Source: Planctomycetota bacterium
GTDB taxonomy: Bacteria > Planctomycetota > Planctomycetia > Pirellulales > Pirellulaceae
Assembly: GCA_014381825.1 (NCBI GenBank)
Contig: JACNKX010000170.1
Coordinates: 1-49,280, forward strand
DNA length: 49,280 nucleotides
Direction: 5' to 3'
Made by a program: the position numbers and the translations under genes. Positions within the stretch are counted from its first letter, which is position 1. Each line of letters begins with the position of its first letter. Shown in pieces: positions 36,739 to 45,005 of this stretch. The notes beneath the pieces are model-generated. The model was given only the letters and a program-made list of their open reading frames with translations, was not told the origin of the DNA and did not search any database.

Positions 36739-37479
36739 ATGACGGATCGCGACCCTGTTATCGTTCTCTTCAAAGGTGGTCGGCTGCCTGCATGGCATCA
36801 GTTGAGTGACCAAGAGCGAAGTGAGTTTGAACAAACGCATGTTGATCTGATGTTGTCGGTTGCCCGTGAGCACGCGATGGCTCGACTGGAAGGCTTTCGT
36901 CTGATCGGACCGCAGGGAGATTGGCAACGCTTCTGGTTGATCGAGTTTCCCACGATGGAAGGCGCCGAGGCGTGGATTCGAGCCGAGATGACTCCTCCGT
37001 ACGGACTCTACGGCGATTACGAGTATCACCTCTCGCGACCACTTGAACACGAGCCGTATTCGGCGTGGGTGACGCAGCCCGCTCCACCGGTCGTCCCGCT
37101 CCCGGCAGACCCTCATACGATTCCGGAGTTGCGAACGGACCCAAACAGCATCGTCGTTTTGATGTTCGCTCGGTATCGACCCTTTGCCGAAGCACTGACT
37201 CCTGAACAACGCGGCGATGCACAGCACGTCGACTTGATGAGAGGCATCGCCAAGGAGCACGGTCTGATGCGGCTCGAAGGGTTCCAGCTTGTTTCTCCGC
37301 AGACGGACTGGCATCGGGCGTGGGTGATTGAGTTGCCGACATTGGAAGCGGCCGAAGCCTGGATAGAAGGCGAGGAAGCACTCCCCCATGGGATGCACGC
37401 CCAGCGTACGATCCACCTCGCGCGTAAATGGGCTCCAGAATACTTTGCGAGCTGGAGCGAATTGGACGGAACACCGTAG
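36739..37479 (+). CDS. Cytoplasmic protein with two tandem ferredoxin-like (dimeric alpha/beta-barrel) repeats
   Basis: 246 aa with no signal peptide, so probably cytoplasmic, in contrast to its neighbours. The chain is an internal duplication: residues about 5-110 and 135-240 share PVIVLFKGG/SIVVLMFAR, HVDLMLSVAREHAMARLEGF/HVDLMRGIAKEHGLMRLEGF, DWQRFWLIEFPTMEGAEAWI/DWHRAWVIELPTLEAAEAWI and PYSAW/YFASW, joined by a proline-rich linker (PAPPVVPLPADP). The pattern fits YCII-like dimeric alpha/beta-barrel folds, where two units form one barrel; here both would be on one chain. Function unknown; the fold hosts small oxygenases, isomerases and sensors. GAGG just before the ATG may be part of the ribosome binding site. 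It converges on the minus-strand gene at 37530. Confidence 0.75.
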   Translation: MTDRDPVIVLFKGGRLPAWHQLSDQERSEFEQTHVDLMLSVAREHAMARLEGFRLIGPQGDWQRFWLIEFPTMEGAEAWIRAEMTPPYGLYGDYEYHLSRPLEHEPYSAWVTQPAPPVVPLPADPHTIPELRTDPNSIVVLMFARYRPFAEALTPEQRGDAQHVDLMRGIAKEHGLMRLEGFQLVSPQTDWHRAWVIELPTLEAAEAWIEGEEALPHGMHAQRTIHLARKWAPEYFASWSELDGTP

Positions 37480-37483
37480 GCAT

Positions 37484-37516
37484 TCCAGAGGCCGTGGTCG
37501 ACGCCGTCACTCTGGA
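37484..37516. terminator. Possible bidirectional hairpin between convergent genes
   Basis: TCCAGAG (37484-37490) pairs with CTCTGGA (37510-37516) around a 19-base loop. It lies exactly in the 50-base gap between the plus-strand gene ending at 37479 and the minus-strand gene ending at 37530, where a shared terminator is expected. There is no T-run on either side, so support is positional. Confidence 0.35.
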
Positions 37517-37529
37517 CAGTTTCGACACG

Positions 37530-38813
37530 TCATCGACGCCCGTCGTTCCGCCACCAGCGCACTTCCAGGCTGCCTTGCACGCGCCGTGACCCGTCGTCCG
37601 CGCTGGCAATGATGTCGAGGCGCCCGTCACCGTTGAGGTCTGCCAGGATCAATTGATTGGCGGCTCGAAAATCCGTACGGACGACGTGTGTCGACCATCG
37701 GTCTTCGCCCCTGTTCTCGAACCAGACAACCCGGTCGCCTTTGGACCAAGCCGTGGCGGCGATGTCGAGATCACCGTCGCCGTCGATGTCTCCCGCAATC
37801 GCCTCAAATGCAAACGGCAGCAAGCCAACCCGGTGTCGTTTCCACGTTGGAATGACACCGGGCTTTCCGGTGTTTTCATACCAGAGGACCTGGTGACGAT
37901 CCACTTTGGGATCGGACTCGATGCGCATGCCATGCGCCATAACAACATCGAGATCGCCATCGAGATCCAGATCGACGGGATGGCCATGAATCGCAGCGGG
38001 AAACTCGTTGCTGATGACTCGCCTGGTCCAATTCTGTCTGGCAGGTTCACCTGGATTCTCGTACCAGACCACTTGCGACTCGTGATTCGGCACGTTCGGT
38101 GCGCCAACGGCTGTCGCCAGCAGGTCAATCTTTCCGTCTCGGTTGAAGTCGCCGGTGGCGATCGTCCGCGCTTCCTGCATCGCGCTGTCGATCACTCGCC
38201 GGGTCCACGGGCGGTCGAATTGATCTTTGCCGGGATTCTCGTACCACGCGACCAGATTGCTCGTGTATCCCGTGGTCGAAGCATCGAGGTCGCCATCGCC
38301 GTCGAAGTCGGCGAGCGTTACGTCGTACGCCCTGGGACAGTCGTTACTGATCACATGACGCTGCCACGGCCCTGCCGCCGGCTTGCCGGAGTTCGCAAAC
38401 CAGACGAAGTTTCCTTTCTGGTTATTGACAATGGCTACGTCGAGTGTGCCGTTACCGTCGATATCGGCGATCGCGTGCCGTTCGAACCATCCGGGTTCGT
38501 CTTTGAAGATGACCAGCCGTTCGAACTGACCCTTCCCATCGTTGCCGTACCAGAACAGCGTTGAATGGGTCTTGTTTCGAATGTCGGGACTTGTCAGATC
38601 AAGGTCACCGTCACCGTCCAGGTCCGCGGCGGCAACCCCGAAGACGTAACCCAGGTTGCCCGCCAGCAGATGTTCCGAAAACTTCACCGGCCCAGCTGCC
38701 ATGGCATCGTCTGACTCGCCGGCCAGTGCCATATCGCCGAAGAGTCCGAACGCAAGCAGGGTGGCGAAAACAGTGATGCCTGAAGCGATAAAGGAAGGTG
38801 GATTTTTTTTCAT
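37530..38813 (-). CDS. Secreted FG-GAP/VCBS seven-bladed propeller protein
   Basis: The only clear minus-strand gene. ATG at 38813 gives 427 aa and has GGAG 9-12 bases upstream; the frame stays open to 38837. Signal peptide ITVFATLLAFGLFGDMALA-GE. Seven calcium-loop motifs occur at intervals of about 50-60 residues: DLDGDGDLD (64), DIDGNGTLD (117), DFDGDGDLD (169), DFNRDGKID (222), DLDLDGDLD (281), DIDGDGDLD (342), DLNGDGRLD (392), each followed by a VVWYENPG-type strand. This predicts a complete seven-bladed propeller that fills the mature protein. Such proteins in planctomycetes are secreted and usually without known activity; adhesion or glycan binding is a guess. It is divergent from the propeller gene at 39000. 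Confidence 0.88.
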   Translation of the reverse strand: MKKNPPSFIASGITVFATLLAFGLFGDMALAGESDDAMAAGPVKFSEHLLAGNLGYVFGVAAADLDGDGDLDLTSPDIRNKTHSTLFWYGNDGKGQFERLVIFKDEPGWFERHAIADIDGNGTLDVAIVNNQKGNFVWFANSGKPAAGPWQRHVISNDCPRAYDVTLADFDGDGDLDASTTGYTSNLVAWYENPGKDQFDRPWTRRVIDSAMQEARTIATGDFNRDGKIDLLATAVGAPNVPNHESQVVWYENPGEPARQNWTRRVISNEFPAAIHGHPVDLDLDGDLDVVMAHGMRIESDPKVDRHQVLWYENTGKPGVIPTWKRHRVGLLPFAFEAIAGDIDGDGDLDIAATAWSKGDRVVWFENRGEDRWSTHVVRTDFRAANQLILADLNGDGRLDIIASADDGSRRVQGSLEVRWWRNDGRR

Positions 38814-38999
38814 CGCGTTGCTCTCCAACGGTTGCAACTCAAGCAGTTCGTATCACAGCTTCCAACACCGGCAGACTGGAAGCCATCTTACACCCTCTTT
38901 GGTACATTGGCATGCGGCCAGTCGAACGGAAAACGAGTTACGCCTCGTCCACAACCTGGGCACGCACAGGTGACCGGCCCATCACAAAACAACCGACCG
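38814..38999. promoter_or_regulatory. Divergent intergenic region
   Basis: This 186-base gap separates two genes transcribed away from each other (minus-strand start at 38813, plus-strand start at 39000), so at least one promoter for each direction should lie here. I see the minus-strand ribosome binding site (GGAG complement near 38822-38825), but no convincing -35/-10 pair or operator palindrome. Confidence 0.4.
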
Positions 39000-40622
39000 A
39001 TGACCCGCCACACCATGGATACGATTGTGAAACTGACTGTTATTGCGATGCTCATCTTTGCAACGGTTTGCACCGAGGCTGCCGAGCCGATCCACATCGG
39101 ATCGCGGCGGGAGTTGTTTACAGATACGGCGCTGATTGAGCGAATCAACGGACAGCTTGAGTTCCGGCTGCACCATCCGACTCCGCGGGAGATCGTGATG
39201 TTGCACGACGAGCCGTGGGAGGGCAACAACACAACCTATCACTGCGTGTTCAAGGACGGCGACCGCTATCGCATGTTCTATGTCGGGCGCAACTCGACGT
39301 ATCAGAATGGCCAGTTAAACATTGGTCCATCCAGTTTTTGCTACGCAGAAAGCGACGACAGCATCCACTGGCGAAAACCGAAACTTGGACTGTGCGAGTT
39401 TCAAGGATCGAAAGCCAACAACATCGTGATGGATGCCGCCGCGGCGGCTAAGCACAACGCACGCCTCGGAGCTCCGGCCGTTTTCAGGGACGAGAATCCT
39501 GAGGCAACACCCGATGCACGCTACAAGATGTTCCTGAATTCGAGGAGCCCACTCGGCATGTTTCCGATGAAGTCGCCCGACGGCATTCACTGGTCGCCGA
39601 TGAGCGACAAGCCTGTCATCACCGACGGCGCTTTCGACTCGATGAACCTCGCATTCTGGGACAGTGAACGCGGTGAGTATCGTGCCTACTGGCGCTACTT
39701 CACGGGAGGCACGACAAACGAAAAGGAATGGAAACCAGCAGGGGTGCGAGCGATCCGCACGGCGACATCGAAAGATCTGTTGCACTGGGAGGCTCAGTCC
39801 GACCTGAGTTATCAGAGTTCTCTCGAAATGGAATTGTACGAGAACGGGATTCACCCCTATCACCGCGCGCCGCATCTGCTGATCGGTTTGCCGGTCCGTT
39901 ACGTCGATCGGGCCGGCGCTTCCTCTCTAACTTCTTCGGACGGCAGCGACCGAGCCGGGCCGGAGCGCATCCGCAAATGGCCGGCGTCATTACGAGCGCT
40001 GCCGGACTTTGAGCAACGCCAGGCACGGGCGGCGCTGAGCGAGAGATATGGCAGTGCCTTGACCGAAGGGCTCTTCATGTCCAGCCGCGATGGCGTGAAC
40101 TTCCACCGCCGGGACGAAGGATTCCTTCGACCGGGCATCGAACGACCGGGCACCTGGAACTACGGGCACCAGTTCGTGGCCTGGCACGGTGTGGAGACGG
40201 CCTCCGCGCTGGAAGGTGCGCCCAACGAACTCTCTCTATACGCGACGGAGGGAGTCTGGCTGGAGAAGAAGGGCAAAACGCTGCGACGTTACACCCTTCG
40301 GCTCGATGGATTCGTCTCGGCCCATGCTTCGGCGAAGGGTGGCGAACTCGTGACGAAACCTATCGTGTTTTCCGGCCGGAAACTGTCGCTGAACTTCGCC
40401 ACATCCGCCGCCGGCAGCATCCGCGTCGCCATCGAGCACCCCAACGGCAAGCCGATCGACGGCTTCTCGCTCGCCGATTGCTCCCCGCACTTTGGCGACA
40501 CGCTGGATCGTGCGGTCGTTTGGAGCAACCAGCAGGATCCCGGCCGGTTCGCCGGCACACCAGTTCGCCTACGGTTTGTCCTCCAGGATGCCGATCTGTA
40601 TTCGTTTCGGTTCGGTGACTGA
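39000..40622 (+). CDS. Secreted GH32/43-like propeller protein, short subfamily
   Basis: ATG 39000 gives 540 aa; the frame is open from 38832, but the extra residues are not signal-like, and ATG 39015 is also possible. Signal peptide IVKLTVIAMLIFATVCTEA-AEP. Motifs: IGSRRELFTDTALIE, FRLHHPTPREIV, EPWEGNN, YRMFYVG, CYAESDDSIHW, LGLCEFQGSKANNIV, ARYKMFL, SPDGIHW, FDSMNLAFWD, APHLLIGLPVRY, SSRDGVNFH, RRYTLRLDGFVS, and the tail GSIRVAIEHPNGKPIDGFSLADC, FAGTPVRLRFVLQDADLYSFRF. An insertion rich in R, A and S (ASSLTSSDGSDRAGP, about residues 350-385) corresponds to that of the 9766 copy. It is the first gene of the second plus-strand block, with its own probable promoter region upstream. Confidence 0.87.
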   Translation: MTRHTMDTIVKLTVIAMLIFATVCTEAAEPIHIGSRRELFTDTALIERINGQLEFRLHHPTPREIVMLHDEPWEGNNTTYHCVFKDGDRYRMFYVGRNSTYQNGQLNIGPSSFCYAESDDSIHWRKPKLGLCEFQGSKANNIVMDAAAAAKHNARLGAPAVFRDENPEATPDARYKMFLNSRSPLGMFPMKSPDGIHWSPMSDKPVITDGAFDSMNLAFWDSERGEYRAYWRYFTGGTTNEKEWKPAGVRAIRTATSKDLLHWEAQSDLSYQSSLEMELYENGIHPYHRAPHLLIGLPVRYVDRAGASSLTSSDGSDRAGPERIRKWPASLRALPDFEQRQARAALSERYGSALTEGLFMSSRDGVNFHRRDEGFLRPGIERPGTWNYGHQFVAWHGVETASALEGAPNELSLYATEGVWLEKKGKTLRRYTLRLDGFVSAHASAKGGELVTKPIVFSGRKLSLNFATSAAGSIRVAIEHPNGKPIDGFSLADCSPHFGDTLDRAVVWSNQQDPGRFAGTPVRLRFVLQDADLYSFRFGD

Positions 40623-40664
40623 CCCATTTACACTGACGGTTCTTCAGATTGAAGGTCGTTTGCC

Positions 40665-42227
40665 ATGAGAGATTTGCTGATCCTGCTCGCAGGTTGCACA
40701 CTCCAGTTTCTTGCCGCGTTCGCCGTCGGTCAGGAGGACGAACCGCTTACGTTCGACGTAGATCAGCCGCAGTTGTTCATCGACGACTATCTGATCGAGG
40801 AAGTCCGAGGCCTGAAGCGGACGCTCCACCAACCAAAAGACGCGACGGAGAATCCAGCGATTCTTCCCGAGTATCCCTGGGAGCACCGGCGAATACCGTA
40901 TGGATCGGTGTGGTATGATGGCGAGGGGAAGAAGTTTCGATGTTGGTATCTGACCCTGAACATCTACGATTCGCGGCCCGGCTTTCGCGGCTACCGGAAA
41001 CAGCATCACGTGCCGATTCACGAGGCTGCGTATCTCTGCTATGCCGAGTCGGACGACGGGATTCGCTGGCGAAAGCCGGAACTGGGCTTGCACGAATTCC
41101 GCGGCTCCAGGAAGAACAACATCCTCCTCACGTGCCCCGGTACACACTTCGACAGCACGTCGGTCATCCACACTCCTCACGACCGCGAGAGGCCGTGGAA
41201 GATGATTAGCTTTATCGGGCTATGGCCCTACAAGCAGGATCTCATCAAAAAGCAGTGGGGCGACACGAAGTTCGGAATCGCGCAAGCTGGACATTACGGC
41301 TGGTCGTCGCAAGACGGGATTCACTGGGAACCGATGAACGACGGCAAACCGGTGCTGCGGGCCAGCGACCGCAGCATGTTCTGGTGGGATCCCCGGCAGC
41401 AGATCTACGTCGGCGCCGCCAAGTCGAGCCTGAACCGTAAGCGGGCTCAGCTCTACGCGACCAGCCCCGACGCGATCAACTGGATGCGAACTTCCACGTG
41501 GCTCCACACAGCCGACGAACGTGACCATCCCGGCGACGAGGCCGAAGCGGCGTACGGGTTTCCCTACGGTAATCAATACGTTGGCTTCTGTGAGATGCGG
41601 CGAGTGCGCAAGGGCAAGCCGACAAAGATCAATTGGGAACTGATGACCAGCCGCGACGGCCGCAACTGGATTCGCCCGATCCGTGAGATGTTCTTCGCCG
41701 ACGGCCCGGAGCAAAGCTGGCGGTATCAGGTCTTCAAGATCTTCGCGAACCCGCCACTGGAGCGCGATGGGAAGCTGTGGATCTACTACGGCGGCAAGTC
41801 GGGAACGGTTTCGCTCGAGGAAGGCACGGAACCATTTCAAGCGTTGTGCGTCGCGACGTTGCGCAAGGACGGGTTCGTTTCTCTGGACGCCGACGTGGCT
41901 GGAGGCCATCTCGTTTCCAGGCCGTTTGTTGCCGTCGGTAGGCGAATGAGCTTGAACGTTGTCTGCGGCAAGCGTGGTTACGCAAAGGCGGCTCTACTCG
42001 ACAAGCACGGCAAACCCTTGCCGGGCTTCGATCTCGCCGACTGTCGGCCGATCGAGTCCGACATGATCGACGCTGTCGTCTCATGGAAGTCGGCCACTGA
42101 CATCAGCAAACTGGCCGGTGAAACCATCCGAGTTCGCATAGAGCTGTCCAATGCACAGCTCTACGCCTTACGATTTCGAGATGAACGGACCGTTGATGAG
42201 GTGTCTTCCAGAGAGGCACGCGAATGA
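40665..42227 (+). CDS. Secreted, possibly lipid-anchored, GH32/43-like propeller protein
   Basis: 520 aa, with GAAGG about 11 bases before the ATG. The N-terminus MRDLLILLAGC contains a lipobox-like LAGC, so the protein may be a lipoprotein with Cys11 as the first mature residue; cleavage at FAVG-QE is the alternative. Motifs: QPQLFIDDYLIEE, RTLHQPKDA, YPWEHR, FRCWYLTL, CYAESDDGIRW, LGLHEFRGSRKNNI, SSQDGIHW, RSMFWWDPR, ATSPDAINW, GFPYGNQYVG, TSRDGRNW, LWIYYGG, ATLRKDGFVSL, and the tail MSLNVVCGKRGYAKAALLDKHGKPLPGFDLADC, ISKLAGETIRVRI, AQLYALRF. The GYAKA wording in the tail is shared with the long-subfamily copy at 20160. It ends with a stop that overlaps an in-frame upstream ATG of the next gene. 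Confidence 0.86.
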   Translation: MRDLLILLAGCTLQFLAAFAVGQEDEPLTFDVDQPQLFIDDYLIEEVRGLKRTLHQPKDATENPAILPEYPWEHRRIPYGSVWYDGEGKKFRCWYLTLNIYDSRPGFRGYRKQHHVPIHEAAYLCYAESDDGIRWRKPELGLHEFRGSRKNNILLTCPGTHFDSTSVIHTPHDRERPWKMISFIGLWPYKQDLIKKQWGDTKFGIAQAGHYGWSSQDGIHWEPMNDGKPVLRASDRSMFWWDPRQQIYVGAAKSSLNRKRAQLYATSPDAINWMRTSTWLHTADERDHPGDEAEAAYGFPYGNQYVGFCEMRRVRKGKPTKINWELMTSRDGRNWIRPIREMFFADGPEQSWRYQVFKIFANPPLERDGKLWIYYGGKSGTVSLEEGTEPFQALCVATLRKDGFVSLDADVAGGHLVSRPFVAVGRRMSLNVVCGKRGYAKAALLDKHGKPLPGFDLADCRPIESDMIDAVVSWKSATDISKLAGETIRVRIELSNAQLYALRFRDERTVDEVSSREARE

Positions 42228-42250
42228 CGTCAGGACAATGGAGCTGCAAC

Positions 42251-44593
42251 ATGAAGCGAATTGAGAAAGCAGTGCTCTGGACCTGGGTGCCGGCATTGGT
42301 CTTCGTCGTGAGTCCGGCCGTGACCGCTGTTGAGCCCGAGGGTTTTGAGCAAACGAAACTCGAGTCCGGTGTCACTGTTGCCGATATCGAGCCGCTCAAG
42401 GACGGACGGTTGTTGATGGTGCTGGACCACGACGGAGAGTTGAAGGCCTCGTTCTCACACGACGACGGCAAGACCTGGAAGGCATCGTTTCAGCTCCTGC
42501 CAAAGCCGGATGGAAATGCCGGCTACCACCATCCCAGCCTGACCCGCGCTGGCAATGGCGATCTGCTTCTGTCTTACCAGTACTATGTGCGGAAGACACG
42601 CCCGGTCTACAAGATCAGCTACTACCGCCGATCCAAGGACGAAGGCAAAACGTGGGGCGACCAACTCTGCATGGCCGCCGACGGTCTGTTCAACGACAAG
42701 CCGATTGTCCTTTCCACGGGCCGCCTGATTGCCCCGGTTGAAAGAGAAGCCCGGGTCGAAGGAGGCGATCACGCCGGCTACGTCAGCAGCGTGTTCTTCT
42801 CCGACGACAACGGCTACAGCTGGACCAGATCCAGCGAAGTCAACGCACTGCCGATCGAAGCGCAGGAGCCGCACGTCGCCGAGTTGAAGGATGGGCGGCT
42901 GATGATGCTCTGTCGAACTTATAGCCGATTCGTGTTGCGGTCGTATTCCACCGACAAGGGGAAAACGTGGAGCAGGGGCGAGCCCATCCGGGAACTCGAA
43001 CTGCCCGCCTGGTCCTCGGCGATGAACGTTAAACGAATCCCCTCGACCGGAGACCTGCTCCTGCTGCGCAGCCTGCGTGGAGAAGACGGAGTGCGTTCAC
43101 CGTTTGTATCGGTGATCTCCAAAGACGACGGTAAGACCTGGATCAACGAGCGGATCATCGCCGGCGATCCCAAAGAACGTTACGGCTATCCGTGCCTGTT
43201 ATTCATCGACGAGACCGCGATCGTAGGTTATGGCTCCTTCGCCGGTTCGCGTGTGGCCCGGATTCCTATCAAGTGGTTCTACGAAACGGCCCGCACCGGC
43301 CGTGCTGTGCCCACCGCCGAAAAATCACGTAGTCCAGGCATTGCCGGTATCACCAAGGGACCACCCGCGTTGACCATGCCGACCAACGCACCGGCAGGCG
43401 AGATGCGTTGGTACGGACTTGGCTTTGCATTCCAAGTCGCCCCCGGAAAAGCGGGACTGTTCTGCAATCGCCACATTGATGATGCCGGAGATCATGAGGA
43501 CGGTGTCGACCTGTTCCTGTTTGACTCGCTCGAAGCGATCAAACCGGAAGATGCCATTTGTGTGTCGCGTAACGAGAGCCGGGTCAATCCGAAATCCGGA
43601 CAGCGTGAATTGGCCACGAAGTATCCAATGCAGGGGGGATTCGTGCCCATGGGAGCCCGAAGGGACGACGGATCGCCGCATCCGCATGCGGGAACGGGCT
43701 TCGGGATTTGCACAATCATCACACACTCCGTGTCCGGAGCGACCCGAAGAACATACCTGCAACTCCACCAGTTCTCCTTCGACGGTCAGAAGTTTCACGC
43801 GCGTGCAACAACCCCCCTGTGGGACGCCGGAAGAGTGAAAGTAGGTCATTCAGCTTGGATGATCGGAAAGCTGGCGATGTCGTTCGCGATCCCGGACGGT
43901 GACGACCTGCTTTACCCGGCGGTGGCCAGTCGCGGAAAGGCTGAGGTTTGCGGAGTATCGCGCTGGCAGCGCCACGAAGGCGCGTGGAAACCGGTCGCAT
44001 TTTGGCCAGTGATTCAATCAGGGATGGAGCCCACCTTAAGCCGCGACATCGACGGCTCACTTCTGTTCTGCGTACGCGGCGCTGGATCGTCAGGTGAGTT
44101 TGCGACGAAGAATCCGAACGCCATTCGTGTATGGCGATCCACCGACGCTGCACGAACGTGGAAGCTCATTGTGGATGAGCCGGACCAGGTCGGCTTCAAC
44201 CCGATTTCAATCAACCGGGCATTAGACGGCACGCCGTATGTTGTTTCGAACGTCATGAAGGAGGACCGTTCTTACTCGCGCGAGGTGCTCGCGCTCTGGT
44301 CCTTGAACGGGGAGCGTTCGGGGCTTCTCGCCAGGCGGATCGTTCGAGACGGACCTGGCGAGTTCGGTCCACCTCCGACCGGCCGAACCTGGAAACTGGA
44401 TCATCCCACTTCGGCAACTGTGCAATTGAGCGACGGCAAGTGGCATCACGTCCTGATCTACCGCGGCAAAGAAGACCCCACGTCGCGCAAACCGATACCG
44501 CAAGCCGGTTGCTATGTGGAAGAAGTCACCAGCTTCGGGCCGCCGCTGCCGCTTTGGAATCTCCCGATTAAGTCACCATTACCAGGGAGATAG
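42251..44593 (+). CDS. Secreted double-propeller sialidase-like protein
   Basis: ATG 42251 is preferred (780 aa) because GGAG lies about 8 bases upstream and a signal peptide follows directly (AVLWTWVPALVFVVSPAVTA-VE); ATG 42224 overlaps the previous stop. Residues about 30-345 are a sialidase-type propeller with Asp boxes SHDDGKTW, SKDEGKTW, SDDNGYSW, STDKGKTW and SKDDGKTW, and ADGLFNDKPIVL near the centre. Residues about 365-780 form a second beta-rich, probably propeller region (GFAFQVAPGKAGLFCN, LQLHQFSFDGQKFH, STDAARTW, ALDGTPYVVSN, KWHHVLIYRG) that I do not recognise as a named family. Domain 1 resembles exo-sialidase-like enzymes widespread in planctomycetes; its true substrate is open. 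No family tail. Confidence 0.8.
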   Translation: MKRIEKAVLWTWVPALVFVVSPAVTAVEPEGFEQTKLESGVTVADIEPLKDGRLLMVLDHDGELKASFSHDDGKTWKASFQLLPKPDGNAGYHHPSLTRAGNGDLLLSYQYYVRKTRPVYKISYYRRSKDEGKTWGDQLCMAADGLFNDKPIVLSTGRLIAPVEREARVEGGDHAGYVSSVFFSDDNGYSWTRSSEVNALPIEAQEPHVAELKDGRLMMLCRTYSRFVLRSYSTDKGKTWSRGEPIRELELPAWSSAMNVKRIPSTGDLLLLRSLRGEDGVRSPFVSVISKDDGKTWINERIIAGDPKERYGYPCLLFIDETAIVGYGSFAGSRVARIPIKWFYETARTGRAVPTAEKSRSPGIAGITKGPPALTMPTNAPAGEMRWYGLGFAFQVAPGKAGLFCNRHIDDAGDHEDGVDLFLFDSLEAIKPEDAICVSRNESRVNPKSGQRELATKYPMQGGFVPMGARRDDGSPHPHAGTGFGICTIITHSVSGATRRTYLQLHQFSFDGQKFHARATTPLWDAGRVKVGHSAWMIGKLAMSFAIPDGDDLLYPAVASRGKAEVCGVSRWQRHEGAWKPVAFWPVIQSGMEPTLSRDIDGSLLFCVRGAGSSGEFATKNPNAIRVWRSTDAARTWKLIVDEPDQVGFNPISINRALDGTPYVVSNVMKEDRSYSREVLALWSLNGERSGLLARRIVRDGPGEFGPPPTGRTWKLDHPTSATVQLSDGKWHHVLIYRGKEDPTSRKPIPQAGCYVEEVTSFGPPLPLWNLPIKSPLPGR

Positions 44594-44611
44594 CGGTGAT
44601 GGCGTCGTGCT

Positions 44612-44860
44612 TCATGCCGTGTCTTGTTTTGTATTGCGGCTGAGCTCCCGCTCGTACCTGGCATTCGCCTCGGCGTCCATCGTCGCACCGGCACCATGGT
44701 AGACGAATCCCAGGTTGCGCCGATGTCGCGGCGTGTGATTGGGTCCAGTGCGATGAATCACATTGGCGTGGTGGACCAGCACGTCGCCTGCTTCCATTTC
44801 CACCATCACCTCCGGGTAGGTCGCTTTATCTGGCACGACGCCCAGTTCAGCGTGAGCACT
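44612..44860 (-). pseudogene. C-terminal fragment of a phytanoyl-CoA dioxygenase (PhyH) family gene
   Basis: Read on the minus strand, about 80 residues match the end of PhyH-type Fe(II)/2-oxoglutarate oxygenases: LGVVPDKATYPEV, VEMEAGDVLVHHANVIHRTG, PN, RRNLGFVYHG, ANARYERELSR. The HHANVIHRTGPN stretch carries the second metal-binding histidine region and the downstream arginine. The first two thirds of the usual domain, with the H-x-D half of the metal site, are absent; a stop codon appears just upstream of the matched part near 44872. So it is a truncated remnant and not expected to be active. Confidence 0.75.
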
Positions 44861-44974
44861 CGCCTCACCGGCTATTCACGCTACGGCGGCGGCTTCAATT
44901 ACCTCGGCGAAGGAAACTTCTTCGGGCAGATCCGCGAGATCAGAATCTCCAACGTGCGCAGATACGGCCGTTGA
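44852..44974 (+). pseudogene. C-terminal fragment of a LamG-like domain protein
   Basis: On the plus strand the frame ending TGA 44972-44974 reads STRLTGYSRYGGGFNYLGEG, then NFFGQIREIRISNVRRYGR. The 'F-x-G-x-I-x-E-x-RISN-x-x-RY' ending is typical of the last strand of LamG/concanavalin-like domains. Nothing upstream continues the domain; the sequence switches to the PhyH remnant on the other strand at about 44850-44860. Another 3'-end-only fragment in this locus. Confidence 0.6.
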
Positions 44975-45005
44975 CGCGTTGCGTCCTGGTATACTGGATA
45001 ACGAT

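Noticed and set aside
37653-38564. Plus-strand ORF of 303 codons opposite the minus-strand FG-GAP gene
   Set aside because: The minus strand encodes seven regular FG-GAP loops and a signal peptide; the plus-strand product looks valine-rich and repetitive because of the reversed loops.
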